Positions 1 to 9,781 of a stretch of 64,000 nucleotides of DNA are shown one piece after another. Origin of the DNA: Chryseobacterium sp. G0201. GTDB taxonomy: Bacteria > Bacteroidota > Bacteroidia > Flavobacteriales > Weeksellaceae. Position numbers and translations under genes: made by a program. Position 1 is the first letter of the stretch; each line of letters begins with the position of its first letter. The notes beneath the pieces are model-generated. The model saw nothing but the letters and a program-made list of their open reading frames with translations. It was not told the origin of the DNA and did no database searches. The DNA lies in assembly GCF_003815655.1 (NCBI RefSeq), contig NZ_CP033917.1, positions 2,914,001-2,978,000 of the forward strand, read 5' to 3'.

Positions 1-31
1 TTTTGTTTAAACATTATATCTAAAACAAAAT

Positions 32-67
32 AATAACCTCTAAAATTTGATTGTTTTAAAGGTTATT
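32..67. terminator. Inverted repeat, likely terminator
   Basis: An A/T-rich inverted repeat (AATAACCT at the left arm, AGGTTATT at the right arm) lies just downstream of the minus-strand acetyltransferase that ends at 86. It probably terminates that transcript and may serve a gene left of the window as well. Confidence 0.55.
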
Positions 68-85
68 AATGGTGAAAGATTATTT

Positions 86-598
86 TTAATGTAATAAATC
101 TAATTCGTAAATCTGGGAAGGTGCATCAAATAGCTCAGAAACAGAATCTTTAACAAATATAAATCCATTATCCTTAAAAAATTGAAGGTGAGGATTATTT
201 TGATCAATATTGATCCAGATGCTGTCTGTAAATTTGATGGCGGATTTTACTTTATTCCAAAGGGAAGGTCTGACTTCCGAATCGTATTCCGGAAGTATAC
301 CAAATTCCATCAATTCTGTCATTTTTTTGCCTTCAGATGAGTCGGAATAACTCGAACCGCTTTTAAATAAGCAATATCCTGCAGGCTGATCGTCTACAAA
401 AACCATAATAAGCTGATTAGAAAGATCATTCAAAATATTGATCATTTTTCTATGATCCAAATGTTCTTTGATATAATTTTCTATGGTGTCAAGCGGAATA
501 TGTTCTTTATAAATATGTCTGATAACGGCTTTTTTTACATCAAAAAGATCGTCAACTCCTTTGTCGGATCCTACTGCGAATTTTGAAACTATCTCCAT
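86..598 (-). CDS. GNAT-like acetyltransferase
   Basis: 170-residue soluble protein. The pattern of a mid-protein segment V-F-V-D-D-Q-P-A-G-Y followed by a C-terminal I-N-I-D-Q-N-N-P-H-L-Q-F-F-K-D-N-G-F stretch resembles the last strands of the GNAT fold, where the second motif is the usual F-Y-x-x-x-G-F ending. The acetyl-CoA loop (Q/R-x-x-G-x-G/A) is not clear, so the family assignment is tentative and the substrate is unknown. It is transcribed away from the MocR-type regulator at 722, leaving a shared 123-bp promoter region, which fits the habit of MocR proteins to control a divergent neighbour (inference). Confidence 0.5.
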   Translation of the reverse strand: MEIVSKFAVGSDKGVDDLFDVKKAVIRHIYKEHIPLDTIENYIKEHLDHRKMINILNDLSNQLIMVFVDDQPAGYCLFKSGSSYSDSSEGKKMTELMEFGILPEYDSEVRPSLWNKVKSAIKFTDSIWINIDQNNPHLQFFKDNGFIFVKDSVSELFDAPSQIYELDLLH

Positions 599-721
599 TG
601 GATTCTTTTTTATTCGAAGGTAAGGGATTTTTTAACTTAAAAATAGATACAGTTTTATAAAATAGAATCGGTACAGTTGTTAATTTTGTAATTTTGTTAA
701 GAACAGTTAGATTTAAAACCT

Positions 722-2140
722 ATGCAGGCTTACAAATATGAAATATTTACTTCCATAATCGAAGACCAGATAAAAAGTGGAGCGGTGAAAACGGGAAACC
801 GTTTGCCTTCGGTTAGAGAGATCAAAGAAAAATACAAATTAAGTATAAGTTCGGTTCAGAGTGGGTATGATTATCTTGTGATGAAAGGTTTGGTTGAAAA
901 TATTCCTCGTTCCGGCTATTTTGTAGCTTTTAATTCAAAAGAGAATATTCCTGAAAGATCATTAAAATCGCTGCCGATTATAAAGAATACAAAATTTAAT
1001 AAAAATCTGCAACTGACTTCTATCAGAAATAAACATGTTGAACATGGTTCGTTTAATGTTACGGCACCTACAGACCTATTGATTCCTCAAAAATTGATCC
1101 TAAGAAAAATGCAGGAAGTAATCCGTGAAAAAGGTGCATCACTTCTCCGTTACTATCCACTGAACGGTTCGCAATTGCTGAGAGAGCAGATTTCAGGTCG
1201 GGCTGCTAGATACGGCTGTAAGCTCAATGCAGAAGAATTGATCATCACAGATGGGGCTTTGCAGGCGCTTTACATTGCGTTGGCATCTGTAACAAAAGCA
1301 GGAGATGTGATTGCGGTTGAAAGCCCTTGTGTGTTTTCTGTTTTGGAGGTGATTTCTAATTTGAAGCTTAAAGCAATAGAAATTCCGGTGCATTATAAAG
1401 AGGGGTTTGATTTACCATATTTAAGAAAAATTTGTAATGAAAATAATATCCGGGCAGTGATTGTAACCCCGAATTTTCATAATCCCACAGGAATTTTGAT
1501 GACGGATGATGCTAAAAAAGAGCTGTTGTCAATTGCTGAAATTCATCAGATCCCAATCATTGAGAATGATATTTACGGAGATCTTTATTTTGGTAGAGAA
1601 CGATCTTCCAACATTCGGAATTTTGATGAAAGCGGTTTGGTGATGACATTTTCTTCATTTTCAAAAACTCTGGCACCGGGGATCCGCCTCGGATGGCTTA
1701 ATCCGGGCAAATTTTATGCTGAAACTGAAAGGTTAAAATTTTCTCTCGGCAGATCTGTTGCACCAATTTATCAGGAATTAATGATAAAACTTTTGGAAAG
1801 TAGCAGTTATGACAGGCATTTGCGCACATTTCGAAAACAATTGGAAAAACAAGCGATAGAATTATTAGATGTTTTAAGAAAATTTTTTCCTGAAAATTCC
1901 TATTTTCACAGACCTCAGGGCGGGTACAGTATTTGGGGTGAGTTGCCAGAAAATGTTGATATGGAAGCTTTTTATCAGTATTGTGAAAGTCAGAAGATTT
2001 TATTTACTCCAGGATATACTTTTTCGTTTACAGAGGAGTATAAATATCATTTTCGGGCGGTATTTGCTGATCGTATAACTTCGGAAAGTATTTTTTCTTT
2101 GAAAAATCTTGGTGAAAAAGTTCAGGAGTTTTTAAATTAA
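722..2140 (+). CDS. MocR-type regulator: GntR HTH fused to aminotransferase fold
   Basis: 472 residues. Residues about 1-75 form a GntR winged helix (G-N-R-L-P-S-V-R-E, then a Y-x-x-L segment). Residues about 105-470 form a class I aminotransferase fold that should bind pyridoxal phosphate: the segment S-S-F-S-K-T-L-A-P-G-I-R-L-G-W contains the lysine expected to hold the cofactor, and V-T-P-N-F-H-N-P-T-G is the conserved N-P-x-G motif. Known members (GabR, PdxR) sense PLP or amino compounds and activate or repress a neighbouring gene. The likely target is the divergent acetyltransferase or its own gene; the sequence does not show which. Full family length, no defects seen. Confidence 0.9.
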   Translation: MQAYKYEIFTSIIEDQIKSGAVKTGNRLPSVREIKEKYKLSISSVQSGYDYLVMKGLVENIPRSGYFVAFNSKENIPERSLKSLPIIKNTKFNKNLQLTSIRNKHVEHGSFNVTAPTDLLIPQKLILRKMQEVIREKGASLLRYYPLNGSQLLREQISGRAARYGCKLNAEELIITDGALQALYIALASVTKAGDVIAVESPCVFSVLEVISNLKLKAIEIPVHYKEGFDLPYLRKICNENNIRAVIVTPNFHNPTGILMTDDAKKELLSIAEIHQIPIIENDIYGDLYFGRERSSNIRNFDESGLVMTFSSFSKTLAPGIRLGWLNPGKFYAETERLKFSLGRSVAPIYQELMIKLLESSSYDRHLRTFRKQLEKQAIELLDVLRKFFPENSYFHRPQGGYSIWGELPENVDMEAFYQYCESQKILFTPGYTFSFTEEYKYHFRAVFADRITSESIFSLKNLGEKVQEFLN

Positions 2141-2166
2141 ATTCTTTCAATAATATTTAAAAAAAT

Positions 2167-2307
2167 AAAAACCTCTGAAATCATTGATTTTAGAGGTTTT
2201 AGTACCCAATACCGAAGAAATATCGAAACATTTGGTGGAAGATTTAGAAAGAATTTCGCAGTTATCAGATGTGAAATATTAAACTTTATAGATGCTTTAG
2301 ATTAAAA
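2167..2307 (+). other. Terminator and short coding remnant after the MocR gene
   Basis: A hairpin (AAAACCTCT / AGAGGTTTT, about 2168-2200) forms a good terminator for the MocR gene. From 2202 to the stop at 2280-2282 an open stretch reads V-P-N-T-E-E-I-S-K-H-L-V-E-D-L-E-R, protein-like but without a start; it may be the tail of a deleted gene. Not recognised. Confidence 0.4.
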
Positions 2308-2655
2308 ATGAAAAACCATTTAATCGTATATTTTAGAATTGTTCTTATGATATTTTCATTTTCTTTGCCATTTATTTTCACTAAAGGAGCATATGAAAAT
2401 ATGATTTCAAAAGGTCATTACTTGTGGTTTATCTATTTTATTTTAATTTTTCTTTGGACAATTTATTTTTTAGTGAAAACTAATTATTACGAATTGGTCA
2501 ATGCAAAAATTACACTTTATAGTTTTATATTTGTTCTATACCTAAATTTGGGTATTATGCGCGATTTTAAGACGATAACAAATCTCAAAAAACGATGGAT
2601 AAATCTACATTATTTAGCTTTCTCTATTTTATTCCTTAGAAAAATAAAAGTTTAA
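2308..2655 (+). CDS. Small hypothetical membrane protein
   Basis: 115 residues with three probable membrane segments (around residues 8-25, 38-55 and 68-85), then a basic tail. No recognised domain. It sits between the MocR gene and the broken Ku gene with no obvious partner. The tail after residue 85 is rich in Lys/Arg and ends abruptly, so the gene may have lost its 3' part. Confidence that it is expressed is moderate. Confidence 0.45.
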   Translation: MKNHLIVYFRIVLMIFSFSLPFIFTKGAYENMISKGHYLWFIYFILIFLWTIYFLVKTNYYELVNAKITLYSFIFVLYLNLGIMRDFKTITNLKKRWINLHYLAFSILFLRKIKV

Positions 2656-2738
2656 ACAGGTTTAATATTAATAAGAATACTTAACAATAAAATTTTTGCT
2701 CGGCACAATCATTGCATTTTCTTACAAAACGTAAGACA

Positions 2739-3524
2739 ATGAAAGCAATTTGGAACGGTGCCATTGGCTTTGGATTAGTCAATATTCCTATTAAAATTTA
2801 TTCTGCCACAGAAACCAGTAAATTGGATTTGGATATGCTCGATAAATCCGATTTTTCGAACATTAAATTCAAAAGAGTCAACGAAAAAACAGGCAAAGAA
2901 GTTAAGTGGGCAAACATTGTGAAAGGCTATCTCATGGAAGATAAATACATCGTTTTGGATGAATAAGACTATGAAGCTGCAAGTCCTGAGAAATCAAAAA
3001 TTCTTTCCATAGAACATTTCGTAAAAGAAGTTGAAGTTGACAGTGTCTATTTTGAAAATCCTTATTTTCTCGAACCACAAAAGAATGGAGAAAACGCGTA
3101 TCGACTTCTATTAAAAGCCTTATCGGAAACAAAAATGGTTGGCGTTGGAACTTTCGTTCTCCGTGAAAGTGAAGCGATTGGAATGATTCGACCATATAAT
3201 GATGATGTTTTAGTGTTGAACAGATTACGGTTTGCTCAGGAAATCCGAGATTACAAAGATTTAAAAATTCCTGCTAAAAAAGCTCCGAAACCTGCCGAAC
3301 TCAAAATGGCGAAAAGTCTTATCCAACAGTTATCTGAAAAGTTTGATCCGACCGTTTACAAAAACACCTATTCCGAAGAATTACTGAAGATCATTAAGAA
3401 AAAAGCAAAAGGTAAAACCGTAAAAATTAAAAAGTCAGAACCTGCAAAACAGGGCAAAGTGATTGATTTAATGGCTCAGTTAAAAGCCAGTTTACAAAGT
3501 CCAAAATCTAAAGATGCATCATAA
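2739..3524 (+). pseudogene. ku: Ku DNA end-binding protein, interrupted by an in-frame stop
   Basis: Bacterial Ku binds double-strand ends as a ring-shaped homodimer and recruits LigD for non-homologous end joining. The start is the ATG at 2739 ([17 protein letters not shown]), a textbook Ku beginning. Frame 0 runs through the whole gene and ends at 3522-3524, but codon 2964-2966 is TAA, after D-E and before D-Y-E-A-A-S-P-E-K-S. One G-to-T change in a GAA Glu codon would explain it. The part after the stop has the conserved V-G-V-G-T-F-V-L-R-E and R-F-A-Q-E-I-R segments and a Lys-rich tail. Its stop overlaps the LigD start by one base. The stop makes a functional protein unlikely unless it is read through. 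Confidence 0.88.
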
Positions 3525-5481
3525 TGGCTCTCAAAGATTACAACGAAAAACGGAAATTCGACGAAACAAGCGAACCGAAAGGAAAAGCAAAAAAAAGTAA
3601 AGACAAACTTATTTTTGTAATTCAGAGGCATGCTGCGTCGCGTTTACACTATGATTTTAGATTAGAAATGGAAGGCGTTTTGAAAAGTTGGGCAGTTCCG
3701 AAAGGTCCGTCTTTAGATCCAAAAGACAAACGCTTGGCGATGGAAGTTGAAGACCATCCGTACGACTATAAAGATTTTGAGGGAAATATTCCCGAAGGAA
3801 ATTACGGAGCCGGACAAGTTGAAGTCTGGGACAGCGGAACCTACGAACCTTTGGATAATACAAGCAAACTTTCGAACGAAAAAGAATTATTGAAAGAATT
3901 AAAAACAGGTTCGTTAAAATTCATTTTACATGGCAAAAAGCTGAAAGGTGAATTTGCTTTAGTTAAAATGAAAAACGCAGAAAACAACGCTTGGTTATTA
4001 ATTAAACATAAAGATGATTTTGCAGAAGAAAATTATGACGCCGAAGAAAATACAGCCAAAAATTCTCAGGTAACGAAATTTTTAGAGGAAAAAAAAAGCC
4101 TAAAAAACAGCAAAAAGAAGTCATAACTTCTGAAACAAAACCTAAATTTCAACGATTTAATTCTTTAGTTGACGAGAAAAAACTTAAAATCTTCATTAAA
4201 CCGATGCTTGCCAAATCCTTTGAAAAAGCATTTGATGATGAAGACTGGATTTTTGAAATAAAATGGGATGGTTATCGCGCAGTTGCCGATCTCAGCAATG
4301 AAAAACCTCTCTTCTACTCCCGAAATGGAGTTTCTTTTTTATCAAAATTTGACAAAGTTTCGCAGGATTTTGACCAACAGAAACACAAAATGATTCTCGA
4401 TGGCGAAATTGTTGCTTACGATGAGAATGGAAAGCCAAATTTTCAATTGTTACAGCAAATTGGAGATAGTCCCAATTTAGCCTTAGTTTATCAGGTTTTT
4501 GATCTGCTTTGGCTCAATGGTCATTCTACGGAAAAACTTCCATTAATTCAACGGAAAGAGCTTTTAAAAGAAGCTTTAATCGAAACTGATGTCATTAAAT
4601 ATTGTGATCATATTCCGGAAAAAGGCATCGCTTTTTTTAATCAAATGAAAAAAATGCAATTGGAAGGAATGATTGCCAAAAAAGCCGACAGTTTATATAT
4701 TGAAAATAGCAGAAGTTCAGATTGGTTGAAAATAAAATTCACCAATACAGAAGAAGCTATAATTTGCGGATTTACAGAGCCACGCGGTTCGAGGGAAGGT
4801 TTTGGAGCATTAATTTTAGGGAAATATATTGACAGAAAATTGACTTATTCCGGACACACAGGAACAGGTTTTAATAATGAATCTTTGAATCTGCTTCATG
4901 AAAGACTGAAAAAATTAGTTGCAAAAACTTCTCCTTTTGAAACAATTCCTAAAACAAATATGCCTGTAACATGGACAAAACCTGAATTGGTCTGCGAAAT
5001 AAAATATTCTGAAATTACCAAAGACGGGATTTTCCGACATCCTGTTTTTGTGGCGATCCGTGAAGATAAAAATCCTGAAGATATTAATGAAAAACCTAAA
5101 GAAATGAAAGCCAAAACACCATTAAAAAAGACTTCAACTTCCGAAAAAGAAAAGGAAATCACTTTAGACAAACATAAAGTAAAGCTGACCAATCAGGATA
5201 AAATTTATTTTCCAAAAGACGAGATTACAAAAGGTGATGTGATTGAATATTATCAATCTGTCGCCAATTATATTTTACCGCATTTGAAAAACCGTCCGTT
5301 GTCATTAAACCGCTTCCCCAATGGAATTGAGGAGCAAAGTTTCTATCAAAAAGATGCAAGTGACAATATTCCTGATTGGATAAAAACGACGCAAGTTTAT
5401 TCGGAATCTAATGATAAATACATCGATTATATTTATTGTAATGACAAGGCAACGTTGGCTTATTTGAATAATTTAGGTTAA
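3524..5481 (+). pseudogene. ligD: LigD: phosphoesterase and ligase domains frameshifted apart, polymerase domain truncated
   Basis: ATP-dependent DNA ligase D of the end-joining pathway. 3524-4126 encodes the 3'-phosphoesterase domain (R-H-A-A-S-R-L-H-Y-D-F-R-L-E and a G-N-Y-G-A-G-Q-V-E-V-W-D motif). The ligase domain follows in another frame, with nucleotidylation motif E-I-K-W-D-G-Y-R and E-G-M-I-A-K-K-A. The frames rejoin if the run of nine A at 4089-4097 had ten. The polymerase (primase-like) domain begins near 5150 but stops at 5479-5481 after only about 110 residues, before any catalytic aspartates; the sequence switches there into a cold-shock gene. Family members are usually above 800 residues. 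End joining is very probably lost. Confidence 0.88.
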
Positions 5482-5584
5482 TACTTCAGGTTTAGTTAAT
5501 GATATTCGTGAAAATGATGTCGTAACATATGACGTACAAAACGGTAACAAGGGGGTTAACGCAGTTAACGTTAAAATAGCTTAA
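5477..5584 (+). pseudogene. Cold-shock protein, C-terminal fragment
   Basis: A 35-codon open stretch reads N-T-S-G-L-V-N-D-I-R-E-N-D-V-V-T-Y-D-V then G-N-K-G-V-N-A-V-N-V-K-I-A before TAA at 5582-5584. This is the second half of a CspA-type nucleic-acid binding protein of the Bacteroidota kind. The N-terminal half with the RNP motifs is missing and is replaced by LigD polymerase sequence, so a deletion joined the two genes. The original terminator follows at 5630. Confidence 0.85.
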
Positions 5585-5629
5585 ATTAAGAAGAAAGCTT
5601 ATAATAACTTTTTTCTCAATATAATAATT

Positions 5630-5666
5630 AGCAGAGAACTATAAACGTTCTCTGCTATTTTTTTTA
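5630..5666 (+). terminator. Strong intrinsic terminator of the former csp gene
   Basis: Perfect 10-bp stem AGCAGAGAAC (5630-5639) and GTTCTCTGCT (5647-5656) with a 7-base loop, followed by a run of T. It now ends the LigD/csp fusion transcript. Confidence 0.92.
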
Positions 5667-5757
5667 ATAAAGGAAAGTAACTGTAATTTTTAATATTAAT
5701 TACTAAAATGTTTGTTTTGTAAGGTTTACGGATTGCCTGGGATTTAGGCTATAGTTT

Positions 5758-6603
5758 CTATTTCAAGGGCAATTCCATTTCGTATTGTTTAATATAAATA
5801 TCCATTCCTATATCTTTAAAAAATTTCAGTGTTTCTTCTGAAGTACTATCAATATTTATAGCAGAAACATTTTTTCCATAATTTGTTGAAATGTGTTTTA
5901 AAAGTTGCCCACCAACGCCTTTTCTTCGGTAATTTTTGTCAACTGAAAGTTGATGTATCCTTTTTATTTTTGGATTAAAAATCGTGTAACCTAATAATTT
6001 CTCCTCGTCATATATTCCAATAGAAATGTTAGCATTTTTTAGCTTTTCGACCGCTGTAACTGAATTTTGCCAAGATGGTTTCAAATTCCAAAAGGAGTTA
6101 AGCTTTTGCCAATCATACACTTCCAATTTGCGAATTTCAAAATCATTATTGGTATGGGTTATATTTAATGAACCTTTATAACAATTTAATTCTCGGATAA
6201 TTTTGAAACCTATGTTCTTGTAAGTTTTTATTGCGGGTTCATTTGTGGTTATCACTTCAAGTAACAATTTGTCAATATCATTTTTGCGCAAAATTGGCAG
6301 AATATATTCATACAATTTCACGGTTAATTTATTTCCTCTTTTGGCTGGAATTACACCAGTTCCTGCATTATAAACAATTTTTAAGTTGTTGATAATGTCA
6401 TATCCATGAAGTATGAAAGCAATTAACTGATTATCCTCGAACGCTCCTACAGAAAATTCAAGTTTAATACTGTTGCTTTTTATTTTGTCTTCCAATTGCT
6501 CTTTAGTCAGGCAAAAAGGAACAACGTAGTCTGAAAATGACAAATTGAAAACTTCTAAAAGTTTTTCGGTTGGAATGTTCTCTAATGTTTTTAGAATAGC
6601 CAT
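5758..6603 (-). CDS. Tandem GNAT N-acetyltransferase
   Basis: 281 residues made of two GNAT-like halves. The N-terminal half has G-V-I-P-A-K-R-G-N-K-L-T-V-K-L as its degenerate acetyl-CoA loop and T-Y-K-N-I-G-F-K-I as the closing motif. The C-terminal half has the clearer loop V-D-K-N-Y-R-R-K-G-V-G-G-Q-L-L-K-H-I and ends with L-K-F-F-K-D-I-G-M-D. It probably moves an acetyl group from acetyl-CoA to an amine; the substrate is unknown. Stand-alone gene with its own upstream region. Start ATG at 6603 gives a normal N-terminus. Confidence 0.8.
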   Translation of the reverse strand: MAILKTLENIPTEKLLEVFNLSFSDYVVPFCLTKEQLEDKIKSNSIKLEFSVGAFEDNQLIAFILHGYDIINNLKIVYNAGTGVIPAKRGNKLTVKLYEYILPILRKNDIDKLLLEVITTNEPAIKTYKNIGFKIIRELNCYKGSLNITHTNNDFEIRKLEVYDWQKLNSFWNLKPSWQNSVTAVEKLKNANISIGIYDEEKLLGYTIFNPKIKRIHQLSVDKNYRRKGVGGQLLKHISTNYGKNVSAINIDSTSEETLKFFKDIGMDIYIKQYEMELPLK

Positions 6604-6688
6604 AAATTACAATAAAATTAGTTGGATTAAGCAATATATTTTTTCGTATTGAGTTTGTTTGCTCACCTCAAACTTTTTTTTTGAAGCT

Positions 6689-7618
6689 TCACCCTATTAG
6701 AAGTTTATAGGCTACCTGTCTTATTTTTTTGGTTTCTACATTGTTTTCAAAAACAGGAAAACGTTGAACTAAATTACCTTCCATCAATGTAAATCTATCT
6801 TGCCCTTTATAATCAACGTTAATTTTGTTATTTTCTACAGTTGGTTGAAAATATACAGAGATCATAGATTTTTTGTTGTTTACAGAATAAGCATATACAT
6901 TTTCTTTATTACTGATATCTTTGGTGAATACCACCAATTCAGGTGAACCGTCGGCATCTAAATCATCAACTTTTGTATTCGTAACTGATTGTTTGTGAAT
7001 GTTTTGAATTTCGTTAAACTCATTTGAAAGTCCGAAAGTAGACACACTGAGTTGTGTTGATCCATTTTTTTCAATAGACGAAATATTAAAGCCAACATCT
7101 TGTAAATTTAAAATTTGGCTGAACTTTGTTTTATCAATTTGAGTTTCGTCTAAAGGCTCATTAATTTTGGTATAAGTATCTGCAATACTCGTTCCGCCTG
7201 AACAATAAAAATTGAGGATGCCGCTATCTTCTTTTTTCTCGGTTTCGATGGTAATGCCATTTTCGCTGAAACGAAACATTACCTTTTTATCTTGAACAAC
7301 CGATGTGTAGGTATTTTCATCAAATTTTTGGGCAATAACGTCAAAGGTGCAAGTAGGTTTCTTTTTGTCTGTTCTTGAACGAACTGCTATTTTTAATTGA
7401 TTATCGCTTTCTTTACTCACAATAACAGCAACCCAATCGTATCCTTCCTTTCTTTGGTTGTACGAATTGTTCACATAATTTCCTTCAAAATTATTATTTT
7501 CAGCAACTTTTTGTTCTGTTTGATTTTCTTCTTTTTCTTGCTTTTTGGTTTCGGTAGTACAGCTGTAAATCAATAAGGTCATCGTTGTAACGAATAGAAC
7601 CTTTTTAAGATTTGTCAT
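6689..7618 (-). CDS. Hypothetical lipoprotein
   Basis: 309 residues with a lipoprotein signal: hydrophobic stretch then L-I-Y-S-C, with the acylated cysteine at about residue 20, followed by a Lys/Glu/Thr-rich linker. The mature protein should be anchored in the outer or inner membrane. The central part resembles a two-part fold with a V-D-D-L-D-A-D-G-S-P-E-L-V-V-F segment like the Asp-rich loop of FG-GAP or EF-hand-like repeats, which may bind calcium (inference). No enzyme motif recognised. It lies alone between the acetyltransferase and the degraded Fic gene. Confidence 0.6.
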   Translation of the reverse strand: MTNLKKVLFVTTMTLLIYSCTTETKKQEKEENQTEQKVAENNNFEGNYVNNSYNQRKEGYDWVAVIVSKESDNQLKIAVRSRTDKKKPTCTFDVIAQKFDENTYTSVVQDKKVMFRFSENGITIETEKKEDSGILNFYCSGGTSIADTYTKINEPLDETQIDKTKFSQILNLQDVGFNISSIEKNGSTQLSVSTFGLSNEFNEIQNIHKQSVTNTKVDDLDADGSPELVVFTKDISNKENVYAYSVNNKKSMISVYFQPTVENNKINVDYKGQDRFTLMEGNLVQRFPVFENNVETKKIRQVAYKLLIG

Positions 7619-8014
7619 AATTATTTTACTTTAAAATTTTGTTGTAAAGATACCACTAAATAACTAGTTTTCGGGGTTTTGCGATGATAGAAAATGAATC
7701 ATAAATGTTCTATTTTGGAGAAAAGTTCAATTGAAAAAATACGGTGGAATTTTGCATTTCAGCCGCCATATTTCCAGACCAATTAGTTGATGAGTTATCA
7801 TTTTTTCATACCTCTAAAAATAATGAGTAAAACTTTTATATCATTAGAGATAACATGTTAGATCTATTATGGAGCAGTACATAATTGAGTAGAAGGATCA
7901 TATACATTACTGCTAGGACAAGTGCTTAGTAAACATATTGATAGTTACCCCTGTTCTATCATTTTGCAAAAAAGGAAAAGCATTCAATATTGCCCATATC
8001 GGTAGCTCTTCATT

Positions 8015-8904
8015 ATGGATTTTATATCAGTCCCTGAATTTTCTAAGAAATAGAATATCCCTGAAAGAACGGTAAGGAATTACTGTGCACAAGGTAGAAT
8101 TAATGGAGCCTTTTTAACTGGTAAAACATGGAATATTCCACAGGACGCTTTACCTCCTCATAAGGATGTTACCAAGAGATTTAGCAATAATCCATTGCTG
8201 AACAAATTGAAGGAAGAAAAGGATATGAAGCTTAATGGCGGAATTTATCACAGAACCCAGATTGATTTGACCTACAATTCCAACAGAATAGAAGGGAGTA
8301 AGCTAACCCATGATCAAACAAGGTATATTTTTGAAACCAATACCATTGGAGCATCTGGGGAAAGTATTAATGTGGATGATATTATCGAGACAACCAATCA
8401 CTTTAGAGCCATAGATATGATTATTGATAAAGCTAAAGCAAAATTAACGGAATCATTGATAAAGAATTGCATCTTTTAGTAAAATCCGGAACATCCGACA
8501 GTGCTAAAGATTGGTTTAATGTGGGTGATTATAAAAAGTTGCCGAATGAAGTTGGTGGCAATGCAACAACAGTACGTGATGAAGTTGCGAAATATATGAA
8601 AGAATTACTGACGGGCTATCATGCAATTAAAAGTAAAACAATAGAAGATATCATTAAGTTTCATTACAATTTTGAGATTATTCATCCTTTTCAACATGGA
8701 AATGGGCGTGTCGGCAGGCTGATTATGTTTAAAGAGTGTCTGTCTAAGAATATTGTTCCTTTTATCATCGATAATGACATAAAACTTTACTATTATAGAG
8801 GGCTGCAGGAATGGAAGAATGTCAGAGGCTATTTATTAGATACTTGCCTTGCTGCGCAGGAAAACTATAAGATAATCTTAGAATATTTTCAAATTCCAGC
8901 GTGA
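8015..8904 (+). pseudogene. Fic-family AMP transferase, disrupted
   Basis: Starting at ATG 8015 the frame reads M-D-F-I-S-V-P-E-F-S-K-K then TAG at 8051-8053, then an HTH-like segment (I-P-E-R-T-V-R-N-Y-C-A-Q-G-R-I). Downstream are the inhibitory motif S-N-R-I-E-G-S (S/T-x-x-x-E-G/N, class II arrangement) and, in a different frame from about 8464 on, the Fic motif H-P-F-Q-H-G-N-G-R-V-G-R. One A added to the AAA at 8461-8463 rejoins the frames (S-L-I-K-E-L-H-L-L). Intact Fic proteins attach AMP to a target protein and are held off by the inhibitory helix. With a nonsense codon and a frameshift the locus looks dead, though an internal start (near 8195) could make the first half. Confidence 0.85.
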
Positions 8905-9046
8905 TATTGTAAAATAGTTAAGGTATCTACTGTACATCAAAGCCACATATTAATTCTAAAGACAGTTGTCAATCTCAGTTATTATTCTTTAAACTTATTA
9001 ATGTTAAAGCCCAAGTTTTCACTGATAGTATTACGGAAAAAAGATA

Positions 9047-9151
9047 AACCGAAGCCTATTAGATATTGCACTTAAATGTGGCTATTACGACCATTCGCAT
9101 CTTAGCAATGAAATCAAGCGAAATACTGGACTTTTACCATCACTACTTTAA
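9047..9151 (+). pseudogene. AraC-type HTH, C-terminal scrap
   Basis: An open stretch reads S-L-L-D-I-A-L-K-C-G-Y-Y-D-H-S-H-L-S-N-E-I-K-R before TAA at 9149-9151. This is the second helix-turn-helix of an AraC-family activator (I-A-x-x-C-G-Y-x-D-x-S-H-x-x-x). The rest of the gene is absent; the 140 bases between it and the Fic remnant contain nothing recognisable. It may have regulated the reductase that follows. Confidence 0.75.
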
Positions 9152-9223
9152 TTTGTCGCATTTTTACAAAGTGCAACTGGCTGTCAAAAAGTAACTTTGC
9201 AGAAACATTACAATTTAAAACAG

Positions 9224-9757
9224 ATGCGAAAAATATCACTTTTCATTGCAACAAGCTTAGATGGCTACATTGCAAAACCTAATGATGACCTTAGTTTCTT
9301 AAAACTCGTTGAAAAGGAAGGAGAAGACTATGGCTATGCAAAATTTACAGATACAATTGACACATTAATTATTGGTAGAAGAACCTATGATTATGTGCTT
9401 AAAGAAATCGGCTCATCTCATTACAACAACGGAAAAAGAGATGTTTATGTCATAACAAGAACTGAAAGACCGCAAGAAGGTAGAATAATTTTCTATACAG
9501 GAAACATAACCGAATTGGTCAAGCGACTAAAGGCTGAAAAAGGAAAAAATATTTATTGTGATGGTGGTGCAGAAGTAATAAATGAACTATTGAAACACGA
9601 TTTAATAGACGAGCTAATAATTTCGGTTATACCTGTTTTATTAGGCAATGGAACAAGACTTTTCAAAGATGGAAGACCTGAACAAATACTTGAATTTATC
9701 GAGGCCAAAACATTTGATACTGGATTGGCACAACTTCATTACAAGCGAAAAAAATAA
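9224..9757 (+). CDS. DHFR/RibD-C family reductase
   Basis: 177 residues from the ATG at 9224 (M-R-K-I-S-L-F-I-A-T-S-L-D-G-Y-I-A); an ORF start at 9197 would add nine unconserved residues. The S-x-D-G-Y/F-I-A start, the I-I-G-R-R-T-Y segment, the C-D-G-G-A-E-V nucleotide-binding loop and the P-V-L-L-G-N-G-x-x-L-F motif are typical of the YyaP/YwjB-like group related to the C-terminal domain of RibD. Members bind NADPH; the physiological substrate is usually unknown. Intact gene in a degraded zone, directly after an AraC scrap. Confidence 0.85.
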   Translation: MRKISLFIATSLDGYIAKPNDDLSFLKLVEKEGEDYGYAKFTDTIDTLIIGRRTYDYVLKEIGSSHYNNGKRDVYVITRTERPQEGRIIFYTGNITELVKRLKAEKGKNIYCDGGAEVINELLKHDLIDELIISVIPVLLGNGTRLFKDGRPEQILEFIEAKTFDTGLAQLHYKRKK

Positions 9758-9781
9758 AAAACAAATTCGGACAGTATTGGT

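Noticed and set aside
4089..4100. Programmed frameshift in LigD
   Set aside because: The run is a plain A9 with no downstream structure seen, LigD is normally a single frame, and the neighbouring Ku and polymerase domain are also broken.
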